NCBI GenBank assembly: GCA_963735465.1
Contig: CAVTLA010000001.1
Location: forward strand, 3,658,001-3,722,000
DNA: 64,000 nucleotides
Source: DASZHJ01 sp963735465
Lineage (GTDB): Bacteria; Pseudomonadota; Alphaproteobacteria; ATCC43930; CGMCC-115725
Direction of reading: 5' to 3'
The translations under genes were made by a program, and so were the position numbers. The notes below the pieces were generated by a model. It worked only from the letters and a program-made list of their open reading frames with translations, was not told the origin of the DNA and searched no databases. Of this stretch, positions 27,475 to 35,743 are shown piece after piece (position 1 is the stretch's first letter; each line of letters begins with the position of its first letter).

Positions 27475-29709
27475 CTAAGGCACCACGAACGGCTTGGGGT
27501 CGGCGAAGCGGCGGAGCACGTTGTAGGTGAGCTTCGCGATGGCGTTATTGAATCCGTTGTGGCCGAAGGATCCTGCGTAGGCAATCGAGCCCGTGGAGAA
27601 TACCGCGCCGCCGTTCGGCGTCTCGAAGAAAGTCATGTCGGCGTGGATCAGCGGGTTCTGCACGCCATCGGTCATGCCGTGGGCGACGCGCACCTCCTCA
27701 TTCACCAGTTCGTAGGTGTTGGAGTGGTTCTCCGAGCGCGCCACGACCAGGGCATGGGGTGGCGTGCCCAGGGCGGGATCGATGCAGTCGATCTCGATGC
27801 CAGCGGCGCCGCCCTGGAGGAGACCGTAGTCGCCGAGGACCTCGCCCTCCACGCCCTCGAAGATGAAGGCGGCCCGGGGATCGTGGGCGGCCTCGGTGCG
27901 GCGATAGGCGGAGGAGAAGTCGAAGCCCTGGCTGATGAATCCCACCCCCGCCAGCGCCTGGGGCGCGCGGCTCTGGCGGCGCCAGAGGCCGCCATACTCG
28001 CCGCTGAAGCTGTGATAGTACTCGCCCACCTCCGCATCCCAGGCGCGCGTCCCGTCCTCGCTGCGGCGCACCTCGATGATCCCCTCCCGGGTCGGGTGAT
28101 AGGCGATCCGCCAATAAAAGCCGTTGCCGCCGAGATACATGAGCCGGCCGCCCCGGCGCACCCAGCTGTCGAGGGCGTCGAGCATGGCCAGCGACGCGTA
28201 TTCCGGATGGCTGCCCGTGATCAGCACGCGATAAGGGCGCAGCAGATCGAGGCCTTCCTTGTGCAGGTCGTCGTCGGTGACAACGTCGAACTTGAGGCCC
28301 GAGCGGTCGAGCCAATCCACGATCAGGAGATCGCAGCAGTAGTTCCAGAGCCGGCCGGTGGGGCGGATGTTGGTCGCCGGCCGGAGCCTGGAGGAATAGC
28401 AGATGCCGCTGCCGTCGGAATGCCGGTCGTAGGTGGAGTACCCCATCTCCGGATGCTGCAGCAGCAGGATGTCGACGGCATCCATCACCGTGAGGCGGCC
28501 CTGGGTCACCTCGGTCATGACCGTGCGGAAACGGCCGACGTTGTTGCAGTAGACGGTATAGGTGGCGCTGGAGGCGAGGTAGACGACGTCGGCGGTGGCA
28601 GCGCCCTTCTTCGGCCGCACGAAGAAGGCGATCTGGAAGCGGGCATCGCCTGAGGTGAGCCAGGCGGCGTAGCAGCCGCTGCGCAAGCCTTCCGGCACGG
28701 CGAAGGTGAAATCGGTTTCCCAGCCGGCGTCCGAGATGTCGTCGTCATGGAAGTGGATGGCGCCGTACTGCTGCGGCGCATTGCGCCAGTTCATCTCGCT
28801 GCCGTCCCAGGCGCAGCCGGTCATGGCGCGGGCCGGGAGGTTGACGATCGCCCCGTCGAGACGGCTCGGCGAGGCGTCGCGGATGATCTCGCTCTCCATG
28901 TCCCGGGAGAAGTCCCAGCTGGCCACGACATCGGTGGCAAGGCTGGCCGGGATCGCGTCCGAGGTGAGCGTCCACATCGTGTCCCGGGAGAGCGCGCGGT
29001 TGGCGAGACGCGGCCGGTCGATCTTGCCGTTGAAGTGACCGCCCACGAGCGGAAGCGCGGCAGCCGCGGACTCGTCGCGATGCCAGGCGGCGAACAGGAA
29101 CGGGCCGGTGCCGGCGGTGAAACCACCGGGAACGGGTTTCTCCTTCGCCACGGCGGGCGAGTGCGCCATGGTCTTGTCGGCGACCAGCTCCTGATAGACC
29201 CGGGCGACGCCGCTGGCGCGATCGTAGGTGGCCGCGACGAAGTACCATTTGCGTTGGAAGAGAGGGATACTGCCGGAAACGACGACGCTTCGGCCGGCGC
29301 CCTGGCCGAGACGCAGTTCAAGCGCGCCCTGCTCGTCCAGCATCAGCCCGAAGCCGGTGCCGAGGCTCTCGCTCCAGGTGCCGAGGATCGCCTGGCGGCC
29401 GCGGCCCGGCAGCGTCGGCCAGATCATCGCCTGGACCGAGAAGCTCTCGAGGCCGGATACGACGGGATGGGCGGGCACCATCGCCCAGGAGCCGCAATGA
29501 AGCGCCTGCTCGCGGGCGGCGTACTCGCGATTGGCCGGCGTCTGCACGGTTTCTTTGCGGAATTCCGGCGCATCGGGCCCGGCCTCGGGACTCAGAACGC
29601 GGACGATCTCGGCACGATAGCGCGGCGTTCCGGCGCAGCTCACCTTGAAGGCGATCGCATCGCCGGGCGCGACGCTGATCTTGTCGGCATATCCCATGAG
29701 AACGGTCAC
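27475..29709 (-). CDS. N,N-dimethylformamidase-like large subunit (DmfA2 family)
   Basis: 744 residues from GTG 29709, chosen because GGGAG lies 5 nt upstream; an internal ATG gives a form 4 residues shorter. An N-terminal segment and a concanavalin/LamG-like region (about 85-270, with WYFVAATYDRASGVARVYQ) precede a C-terminal amidotransferase-like domain with ITGSHPEYASLAMLDALDSW (E503). That order is characteristic of the large chain of DMFase, whose known members hold Fe(III) with two Tyr and one Glu. Candidate ligands here are E503 and Tyr among Y384, Y387, Y424 and Y427; I could not align them exactly. The small subunit gene is directly upstream. The family cleaves an amide C-N bond; DMF itself need not be the substrate. 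Confidence 0.88.
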   Translation of the reverse strand: MTVLMGYADKISVAPGDAIAFKVSCAGTPRYRAEIVRVLSPEAGPDAPEFRKETVQTPANREYAAREQALHCGSWAMVPAHPVVSGLESFSVQAMIWPTLPGRGRQAILGTWSESLGTGFGLMLDEQGALELRLGQGAGRSVVVSGSIPLFQRKWYFVAATYDRASGVARVYQELVADKTMAHSPAVAKEKPVPGGFTAGTGPFLFAAWHRDESAAAALPLVGGHFNGKIDRPRLANRALSRDTMWTLTSDAIPASLATDVVASWDFSRDMESEIIRDASPSRLDGAIVNLPARAMTGCAWDGSEMNWRNAPQQYGAIHFHDDDISDAGWETDFTFAVPEGLRSGCYAAWLTSGDARFQIAFFVRPKKGAATADVVYLASSATYTVYCNNVGRFRTVMTEVTQGRLTVMDAVDILLLQHPEMGYSTYDRHSDGSGICYSSRLRPATNIRPTGRLWNYCCDLLIVDWLDRSGLKFDVVTDDDLHKEGLDLLRPYRVLITGSHPEYASLAMLDALDSWVRRGGRLMYLGGNGFYWRIAYHPTREGIIEVRRSEDGTRAWDAEVGEYYHSFSGEYGGLWRRQSRAPQALAGVGFISQGFDFSSAYRRTEAAHDPRAAFIFEGVEGEVLGDYGLLQGGAAGIEIDCIDPALGTPPHALVVARSENHSNTYELVNEEVRVAHGMTDGVQNPLIHADMTFFETPNGGAVFSTGSIAYAGSFGHNGFNNAIAKLTYNVLRRFADPKPFVVP

Positions 29710-29731
29710 GTCGGCTCCCGTCGCGAGGCGG

Positions 29732-30034
29732 TCAATCGAGGGCGAGCGGCGCGCCGGCCAGCTCTTCCCAGCGCAGCTTGAAGACGCCCCACTCCGCCGC
29801 CTCCAGGCTGTCGAAGGTGGCATTGGTGAGGCGCGGCGGACCGTTGTTGTCGTCGGTGAGGCGCGCCAGGGTCCACTGCTCGTGGGGCCGCGTCATCACC
29901 AGGATGTAGCGGCCCCAGGTCTCCCTGGCCCGCATGAGGTTGAGGAGATACTGCAGGTCCGGGCTGTGCTCGCCGAATGGCGTCGCCTTGAACTCCCGGG
30001 CGAGATCCAGGCGCTTCGCATCGAAGGTGTACAC
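29732..30034 (-). CDS. N,N-dimethylformamidase-like small subunit (DmfA1 family)
   Basis: 100 residues from GTG 30034, with GAGG 8 nt upstream and 10 bp after the binding-protein stop. Features shared with DMFase small chains are SPDLQYLLNLMRARETWGRY followed by a short beta region and ATFDSLEAAEWGVFKLR near the end. It is somewhat shorter at the N-terminus than characterised small subunits. It ends 22 bp before the large-subunit gene, the usual small-then-large order, so the two should form the enzyme complex in the cytoplasm. Confidence 0.82.
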   Translation of the reverse strand: MYTFDAKRLDLAREFKATPFGEHSPDLQYLLNLMRARETWGRYILVMTRPHEQWTLARLTDDNNGPPRLTNATFDSLEAAEWGVFKLRWEELAGAPLALD

Positions 30035-30044
30035 CGGCCGTGCC

Positions 30045-31643
30045 TCAGCTCTTGCTGATGTTCCAGAACACCAGCACTGCCGCCGGCAGCACGCCCTGCA
30101 CGTTCTTGCGCCACGCAAAGGGCGGATCGAATTGGCCGAGGAGAGAATACGGTTGCTCCTCCATCAGGCGGCGATGATAACGATCGAGCACGCTCATCCG
30201 CGTCGCGTCATCGTTGGCGCGGACGAACTGGTCGCGCAATTTTTCAGCCTCCTCGTCGCAGGGCCAGCCCACCCAGTTCTTGGCATCGCAGGTCATGGGC
30301 GTGCCGATGTTGCTGAGGGGATGATGGAAGGTCGAGCCGGTGCCCCAGGAGGTGAACATGTTCCAGCCGCCGTTGGCGGGGTCGTCCTTCTTCATCATGC
30401 GCTGAACCGTGACGCCCCAGGCGTTCACCACCAGCTCGACATTGACGCCGATCTTGCGAAGCGTCCCGGCGGCGACCTGGGCCATCTGGCCGATCTGCGG
30501 CAGCTCGTCCGTGGTGATCAGCACCAGCTTCTCGCCCTTGTAGCCGGCCTCGGCGAAGAGCTGCTTCGCCTTCTCCAGATCCTGCTTCTGATAGGGCTCG
30601 GAGCCCGCCTCGGTGCCGTAAGGCGCGCCGCAGATGAAGTAGGAGTAGCAGACCTTCCACCATTTCTGATCGCCATAGGCGGCGCTCATGAACTCGCGCT
30701 GATCGAAGGCATAGGCCAGCGCCTGACGCGCCTTCGGGTTGTTGAACGGCGGGAACAGGCTGTTCACCCTGAGGAAGCCGAAATTCCCGAACGGCGCCAG
30801 CTTGCCGACGACGACGTCAGGGTTTTTCTCCAGCGCCGGCAGGAGGTCATTGCTGGGAGAATCCCAGAGATCCGCCTCGTTCTTGGCAATCGCCAGGGAT
30901 GCGGTCATGGCGTCGGGCATCACCACCCACTCGACGCGGTCGACCTTGACCACCTTGCCGCCGGTCAAGCCATCCGGCGGCTCCGCGCGGGGCACATAGT
31001 CCGTATTCTTGTCGAAGACGACCTTCGATCCCGGCTGCCACTCGGCACGATTGAACTTGAAGGGACCGGAGCCGATGGTCTCAGTGATCGCGGTGAAGGG
31101 GTCGCTGAGAGCCTCCTTCTCGCGGTAGATCACCGGCATCTGCCCACCGGCAGATCCCAGGGAGAACTCCACGAAGGGATAGGGCTCCTTCAGCACCATG
31201 GTGAAGGTGCGGTCGTCCACCGCCTTCATCTCGCCGACATACGTTGCCAGCTTCTGACCCATCACATCCCGGGTCATCCAGCGCTTGAGGGAGGGAATGA
31301 CGTCTTTGGGCGTCACCGGCTGCCCATCGTGAAATTTGAGCCCCGGCCGCAACGTGAAGGTGTAGGTGAGCTTGTCCGGCGAGATTGTGTAGCTCTCCAC
31401 CATCTGCGGCTTCGGCTGCAGGTGGGAATCCCAGGCGAAGAGCGTGTCGTAGACCATGAGGGCATAGATCTTGGTGATCTGGATCGAGCCCACATGGGTG
31501 TCCAGCACCTTGAGATCCGCCTGGGGGATGACGCGAAGCACCTTGGGATCGTCGGCGCGGGCGGCGGAGCCGAGGGCCATGATGACGGCGACCGCGAGAA
31601 CCCCGGCTCGACAGTACCGAACGCCAAACCGGAACCAGCCCAT
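30045..31643 (-). CDS. ABC transporter substrate-binding protein, family 5 (DppA/OppA-like), orphan
   Basis: 532 residues. ATG 31641-31643 follows AAGGGGGTCGAT and begins a Sec signal peptide (AGVLAVAVIMALGSAARA, cleavage before DDPKVLR). The mature protein has the typical family-5 opening VLRVIPQADLKVLDT and KLTYTFTLRPGLKFHDGQPV. No permease or ATPase gene is adjacent; it is followed instead by the DMFase-like subunits. It may use the Dpp-type channel encoded at 48574-52356 or another one elsewhere. Periplasmic. Confidence 0.92.
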   Translation of the reverse strand: MGWFRFGVRYCRAGVLAVAVIMALGSAARADDPKVLRVIPQADLKVLDTHVGSIQITKIYALMVYDTLFAWDSHLQPKPQMVESYTISPDKLTYTFTLRPGLKFHDGQPVTPKDVIPSLKRWMTRDVMGQKLATYVGEMKAVDDRTFTMVLKEPYPFVEFSLGSAGGQMPVIYREKEALSDPFTAITETIGSGPFKFNRAEWQPGSKVVFDKNTDYVPRAEPPDGLTGGKVVKVDRVEWVVMPDAMTASLAIAKNEADLWDSPSNDLLPALEKNPDVVVGKLAPFGNFGFLRVNSLFPPFNNPKARQALAYAFDQREFMSAAYGDQKWWKVCYSYFICGAPYGTEAGSEPYQKQDLEKAKQLFAEAGYKGEKLVLITTDELPQIGQMAQVAAGTLRKIGVNVELVVNAWGVTVQRMMKKDDPANGGWNMFTSWGTGSTFHHPLSNIGTPMTCDAKNWVGWPCDEEAEKLRDQFVRANDDATRMSVLDRYHRRLMEEQPYSLLGQFDPPFAWRKNVQGVLPAAVLVFWNISKS

Positions 31644-31839
31644 ATCGACCCCCTTCGACCGTGGCGGCGCTCGCGCGGCCTCGCCCCGCATTCGCAAGAC
31701 ACGTGCCAGCATGCACGGCGGACCGGAAAGAGTCATCCCGGTTCTGCCCGAGGCCCGCCGATGGTGGCGCCTTGCCGGTTGCGTCAGGCCATCGAGCAGG
31801 ATCAAATGAGAGGCAGAGCGATCGAGAAAGCGCGAGACG

Positions 31840-32556
31840 ATGACGGATCATCGCGAGCCGGTGACGAAAATTCCCGCGACGCCCTTCCCGTTTCCGATTG
31901 AGGGGAGTTTCTCCGTCGCCGCCGCGGCGCTCCTCGTGATCGACATGCAGATCGATTTCTGCGCACCCGAGGGCTTCATGGCGCGGAGCGGCGCCGACAT
32001 GAGCTGCCTTCGGGCGCCCATCGCGCCGATCCGGCGCGTGCTCGCGGCCTGCCGGGTCGCCGGCATCACCGTCGTCTATACCCGCGAGGCCTTCGCGCCG
32101 GATCTTTCCAATGCCCAGCCGCATCGCCTGTGGCGCGCCGAGCTCGACAGCATCGTGGTGGGCGATCCCGGTCCCGCCGGACGCTGCCTCATCGTCGGCG
32201 AGGCCTGCACCGACGTCATTCCCGAGCTGGCGCCGTTGCCGTCGGAGCGCATTTTCGACAAGCCCGCCTATGGTGCCTTCCATTCCACCGGCATCCACGA
32301 CTACCTGCGCGGCGCGGGCCTCAGCCAGCTCATCGTCACCGGCGTCACCACCGACTGCTGCATCCAGTCGAACACGCGCGACGCGCTCGACCTCGGCTAC
32401 GAGACGCTGGTGCTGGAGGATTGCTGCGGCGCCGGCTCGCGGCAGCTGCACGATTTCTCCATGGAACTTCTCAGGCGCGAGAGCGGCGTCTTCGGCACGG
32501 TAAGCCAATCCGCGGAGCTTCTGGCATTCCTGCGGAATGTCTCCGGCGGTAAATAG
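31840..32556 (+). CDS. Isochorismatase family cysteine hydrolase
   Basis: 238 residues. The Asp-Lys-Cys triad is D35 (LLVIDMQIDFC), K141 (RIFDKPAYGAF) and C174 (GVTTDCCIQSNT), and the cis-peptide region GVTT precedes the Cys. Bacterial members are mostly amidohydrolases (ureidoacrylate, N-carbamoylsarcosine, biuret or nicotinamide type). It is divergent from the binding-protein/DMFase-like operon, so it may handle an amide or carbamoyl product. An internal GTG at codon 8 is an alternative start. It ends 3 bp from the convergent ABC membrane gene. Confidence 0.9.
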   Translation: MTDHREPVTKIPATPFPFPIEGSFSVAAAALLVIDMQIDFCAPEGFMARSGADMSCLRAPIAPIRRVLAACRVAGITVVYTREAFAPDLSNAQPHRLWRAELDSIVVGDPGPAGRCLIVGEACTDVIPELAPLPSERIFDKPAYGAFHSTGIHDYLRGAGLSQLIVTGVTTDCCIQSNTRDALDLGYETLVLEDCCGAGSRQLHDFSMELLRRESGVFGTVSQSAELLAFLRNVSGGK

Positions 32557-32559
32557 CGC

Positions 32560-33597
32560 CTAGGGCTCGGCGATGACGGGCGCCTCGCCCGCCGCGAGAT
32601 TGTTCACGGCGTCCGCCACCAACCGGTACTTGACCATGGTGACGCTGACGTCGCGGAAGTAGTTCACGAGATCGCCCCAGGGGTCGTTAAGGCGGCCGAC
32701 ACCGGAGATGAAGGCGACAACGCCGCCGATCTCGAGTTGATCCGTGTAGACGTACCAGCCGCCGAGCAGCAGAGCGGCGACGACCTGCAGGTGATTGCAG
32801 AGGTTCATCAGGAAGTTCATGGTGAACTTGAAGCGGAAGATCCCCATGTCGAGATCGAACACGCGGTCGATACGCGCGTCGTCGGCGTGGCCACGCTGCG
32901 CCTCGTTGTATTCCGGCGTCACGATGCTGACGCTGAGACCGCGCAGCACCTGGACCCGCCGGCCGGTGCGGCGAATGATCGCCCGCTGCATCAGGGGCAC
33001 GAAGATGAGCTGCGGCAGGAAGAGCCCGAAGGCCGTGAGCGCCATCCAGGGATCGAGGTGGGTCATGTACGCGAGCACCGACGCCATCACGCCGATCTGC
33101 AGCAGCGGCTCGGAGATGGCGCTGCCGACGAAGCCGCCGATCGGCTCGACCTCCGCCACGATCATGGAGACCTCGACCCCCTGTGCTTCAGGCGCCGGCG
33201 CCGCCGACGCGTACTCCAGCAGGACCCGGATCCGCAGGCGCAAATCCCTCGTGGCGCGCTCCCCCACCCATCCGCGATAGACGTTGAGGATCAGCTTGAG
33301 GCCGCCATGGGTCAGGACGACGCCGGCATAGGCGGCGCAAAGCATGACGACGAGGCTATATTCCCGGTGCTTGACGAGGTCGTTGACGACGCGGCGCTGC
33401 AGCTCGAGGGGGACGACTTCGATCAGGAACACGACCACCGTGAGGATCACCAGCAGCAGCTGATGGATCCCACTGGTGCCCAGAATGAAGCGGAAGATGT
33501 TCCGGGGCAGTCCCGCCGTTCCCGACATTCCCGTGACCGGCCCGGCAGGCTGGTTCTGGTGTCCCTCCGGCACATCGCCGCCAGCAGCCTCGTCCAT
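32560..33597 (-). CDS. ABC transporter type-1 transmembrane domain protein without ATPase domain
   Basis: 345 residues with about six hydrophobic segments, including LLLVILTVVVFLIEVVPL and VVAALLLGGWYVYTDQLEIG. The arrangement is that of ABC exporter membrane domains (TM1F), ending soon after the sixth helix. No Walker A or signature motif follows and the stop at 32560 is clean, so this is a membrane-domain-only protein rather than a truncation I can see. AAGGACAGGC before ATG 33597 sets the start. It lies 92 bp downstream of the secreted propeller-like protein and may share its transcript. A separate ATPase, or ATP-independent function as in SbmA-type proteins, would be needed. Confidence 0.8.
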   Translation of the reverse strand: MDEAAGGDVPEGHQNQPAGPVTGMSGTAGLPRNIFRFILGTSGIHQLLLVILTVVVFLIEVVPLELQRRVVNDLVKHREYSLVVMLCAAYAGVVLTHGGLKLILNVYRGWVGERATRDLRLRIRVLLEYASAAPAPEAQGVEVSMIVAEVEPIGGFVGSAISEPLLQIGVMASVLAYMTHLDPWMALTAFGLFLPQLIFVPLMQRAIIRRTGRRVQVLRGLSVSIVTPEYNEAQRGHADDARIDRVFDLDMGIFRFKFTMNFLMNLCNHLQVVAALLLGGWYVYTDQLEIGGVVAFISGVGRLNDPWGDLVNYFRDVSVTMVKYRLVADAVNNLAAGEAPVIAEP

Positions 33598-33689
33598 GCC
33601 TGTCCTTTTTCGCCTCGCGCAAGAATGATACGGGATGGCGGTCCGTCGAGTTCCAGATAGCCGTGAGCGGCCGCCGCGATTGCGGTTGC

Positions 33690-35606
33690 CTACGGCTTCA
33701 ACCAGTTCCAGATACTGTCTTCCGCCGAGATGGCGACGGGCGCTCCCAGAGGCAGATCGACGCCGCTGCTGGTGGCGGCAAGCTGCAGCGACCATTTCCC
33801 CTTCTCGGGGAGCGCGATCTCCGCGGTGATCCCCGCCATGGTGGTGCCCTCTTCGACCGAGAGCACCGGCAGCCGCAGCGGCGCCGACGCCGCGTCATCG
33901 CCAAGCCGCGCCAGCACGACGAGACCGAGCTTGCCCGCCACCGGCGCGCAGCGATGCTCCAAGGTCCAGCGCGCCTCGGCGGGCGGCGCGCCCGGCCGCC
34001 GGTTGTCCACCATCGCGAGGTTGCCGAGCCTGACATCCGCGTTGGCGAAATCCGCCACCGCGAGACCGGTGTTCGCCCGCCCGTCGGAGATCAGGGCGGT
34101 GCCGTCGCCGAGCGGAAAATAGCGGCGGATGGATGCCTTTCGAGCCGGCGTCGCGACAGGTCCGAGGCGGCCGGATTTCCGATCGAACTCATAGAGCCGG
34201 CCGCCGGCGACGATAAGCGCGCCGTCCGCAAGGGGGCGCACACTGTCGATGGCGTCGATGCGCGGCCCCGTGACCGCCTGCAGGCCGGACGCCGTGGGCG
34301 CGAGATAGAAAAGGCCGCGCTCCGCGTCGATGAGGGCGCCTCCGTCGTCGAGAGCATGGACGCCGCGGCGCGCGCCGAGATCCGGCCCGGTGATGCCCGT
34401 GAGCCTCCCCGCGGCGTCCATGCGGAACAGGCCCGCGTGTGCCTCGATCAGCGCGACACCGCTTTTGAGGATATGGATCTCGTCCACCGCACCGATGGGC
34501 GGGCCGCCCACCGGCGCGATCGCCGGCGGCATGAGTCCCAGGTGGAACAGGCCCCGATCGGCTCCGATCAGGATGACGCCGCCGGCAGCCGATGCGATCG
34601 CGGAGACGCCGCCGGTAACGTCGGCGTCAACGGGCGTCAGTGTATTCGCCTCGATGTCGACGACGAAGGCGCCGGCATCGGTCCCGATCACGGCGAAGCC
34701 TTTCGGCAGGGAAGCGTCGTTCGCCAGCACGTGAATCCAGCCGGGACTCCAGGAGTCCGGGTCCAACGGCCGCTCGAGACCGGTGCGGACCTGGCGGAGC
34801 CCATCGGTCGCGGTCCGGATCTGGAACAGGATCTGGTCGGTGCGGATCAGGGCGCCGCCGTCCTCCAGCGGACGGATCTCGCGGACGGTACCAAGCTCCG
34901 GCGGGTTCGCCGATCTGAGCTTCGATCCGTCGGGGTCGACATAGAAAAGTCCTCGATCAGTCTGCAGCAGGACGCCGCCATCCTGCAGGCGATAGAAGCT
35001 TTGCACCGTGCCGGGGCTTGGGCCGTCGAGGCGCTTCAATCCGGAGTCCGCCGCCCCGAGCCGGAACAGGTCGTCCTGCGCCGCCACCAGCGCGACATTC
35101 CCGGTGAGCGCGTGAATCCTGTAGGGACCGGCGACACCGGAATTGTTCACCGACTCCATCTCGCTCATTCCCGGCGCCACCGCGAAAAGACCCTTCTCCG
35201 CTGCGATCAGCGCGCCGCCGTCGATGGCCTCAACCGACTGCAGCGTGCCGGTGGCGGGCCCCCGCACCGGATCCGCCCGCCGTGCAGCGGCGTCGATGGA
35301 GAATACGCCCCGCTCCGCCCGGATCAGGGCGCCCCCGCCGCGCAGCTGATGCATCTCGAAGACCGGGCCGGTGGAGGGACCGGAAATCCGCTTCGGCTCC
35401 TTGCTCGTGGCATCCATGCGGTAGACACCCTGGTCCGCGCCGATCACCACGCCGGCATCTCCCAGGGGATAGAACTCATGCACGAAGCCGGTCTCCGGCC
35501 AAGCCGTGGGCGCGACGCAGACGAACGCACGGGCGACGCGCGGCGAAGCCACGACCAGGACGGCGCAACACAGCGCCGCCCACGCTCCCAGTCCGTTCGT
35601 CCGCAT
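33690..35606 (-). CDS. Secreted repeat protein, predicted beta-propeller (unrecognised family)
   Basis: 638 residues. A signal peptide (AWAALCCAVLVVASPRVARA, cleavage near residue 27) is followed by about eleven to twelve degenerate repeats of roughly 40 residues with the pattern G-x-x-x-G-x-v-x-x-i-x-x-L-x-D-GGALI-x-A-x-x-GLF-x-v-d. Examples are DGGALIAAEKGLFAVAP, DGGVLLQTDRGLFYVDPDG and DGGALIDAERGLFYLAP. A C-terminal segment of about 110 residues (from about 530) lacks the repeat and ends in a beta-rich region. Such short beta-strand repeats suggest a propeller acting outside the cytoplasm. I do not recognise the family. It precedes the ABC membrane-domain gene. Confidence 0.75.
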   Translation of the reverse strand: MRTNGLGAWAALCCAVLVVASPRVARAFVCVAPTAWPETGFVHEFYPLGDAGVVIGADQGVYRMDATSKEPKRISGPSTGPVFEMHQLRGGGALIRAERGVFSIDAAARRADPVRGPATGTLQSVEAIDGGALIAAEKGLFAVAPGMSEMESVNNSGVAGPYRIHALTGNVALVAAQDDLFRLGAADSGLKRLDGPSPGTVQSFYRLQDGGVLLQTDRGLFYVDPDGSKLRSANPPELGTVREIRPLEDGGALIRTDQILFQIRTATDGLRQVRTGLERPLDPDSWSPGWIHVLANDASLPKGFAVIGTDAGAFVVDIEANTLTPVDADVTGGVSAIASAAGGVILIGADRGLFHLGLMPPAIAPVGGPPIGAVDEIHILKSGVALIEAHAGLFRMDAAGRLTGITGPDLGARRGVHALDDGGALIDAERGLFYLAPTASGLQAVTGPRIDAIDSVRPLADGALIVAGGRLYEFDRKSGRLGPVATPARKASIRRYFPLGDGTALISDGRANTGLAVADFANADVRLGNLAMVDNRRPGAPPAEARWTLEHRCAPVAGKLGLVVLARLGDDAASAPLRLPVLSVEEGTTMAGITAEIALPEKGKWSLQLAATSSGVDLPLGAPVAISAEDSIWNWLKP

Positions 35607-35743
35607 TCGACCGGCTTGCCCCGCTAGAGCCGCTCCGCGATTTCCGAACCCCGACTCCCGCGCCGGAGCGCGATGTCGATGTAATCGACGCGTCTTCTGT
35701 AGACGCGCTCCGTCTTGCCCTCAATCCGACGAAACCTTGGCTC

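Noticed and set aside
29934..31901. 655-codon plus-strand frame opposite the orphan binding protein
   Set aside because: No ribosome site or recognisable domain; antisense to a protein with signal peptide and family-5 motifs.
33663..35627. 654-codon plus-strand frame opposite the secreted repeat protein
   Set aside because: The minus strand has a signal peptide and regular hydrophobic repeats; the plus frame is a repetitive mirror (Arg/Asp-rich) of the same DNA repeats. I kept the minus strand, though the long antisense frame is itself a consequence of the repeat structure.
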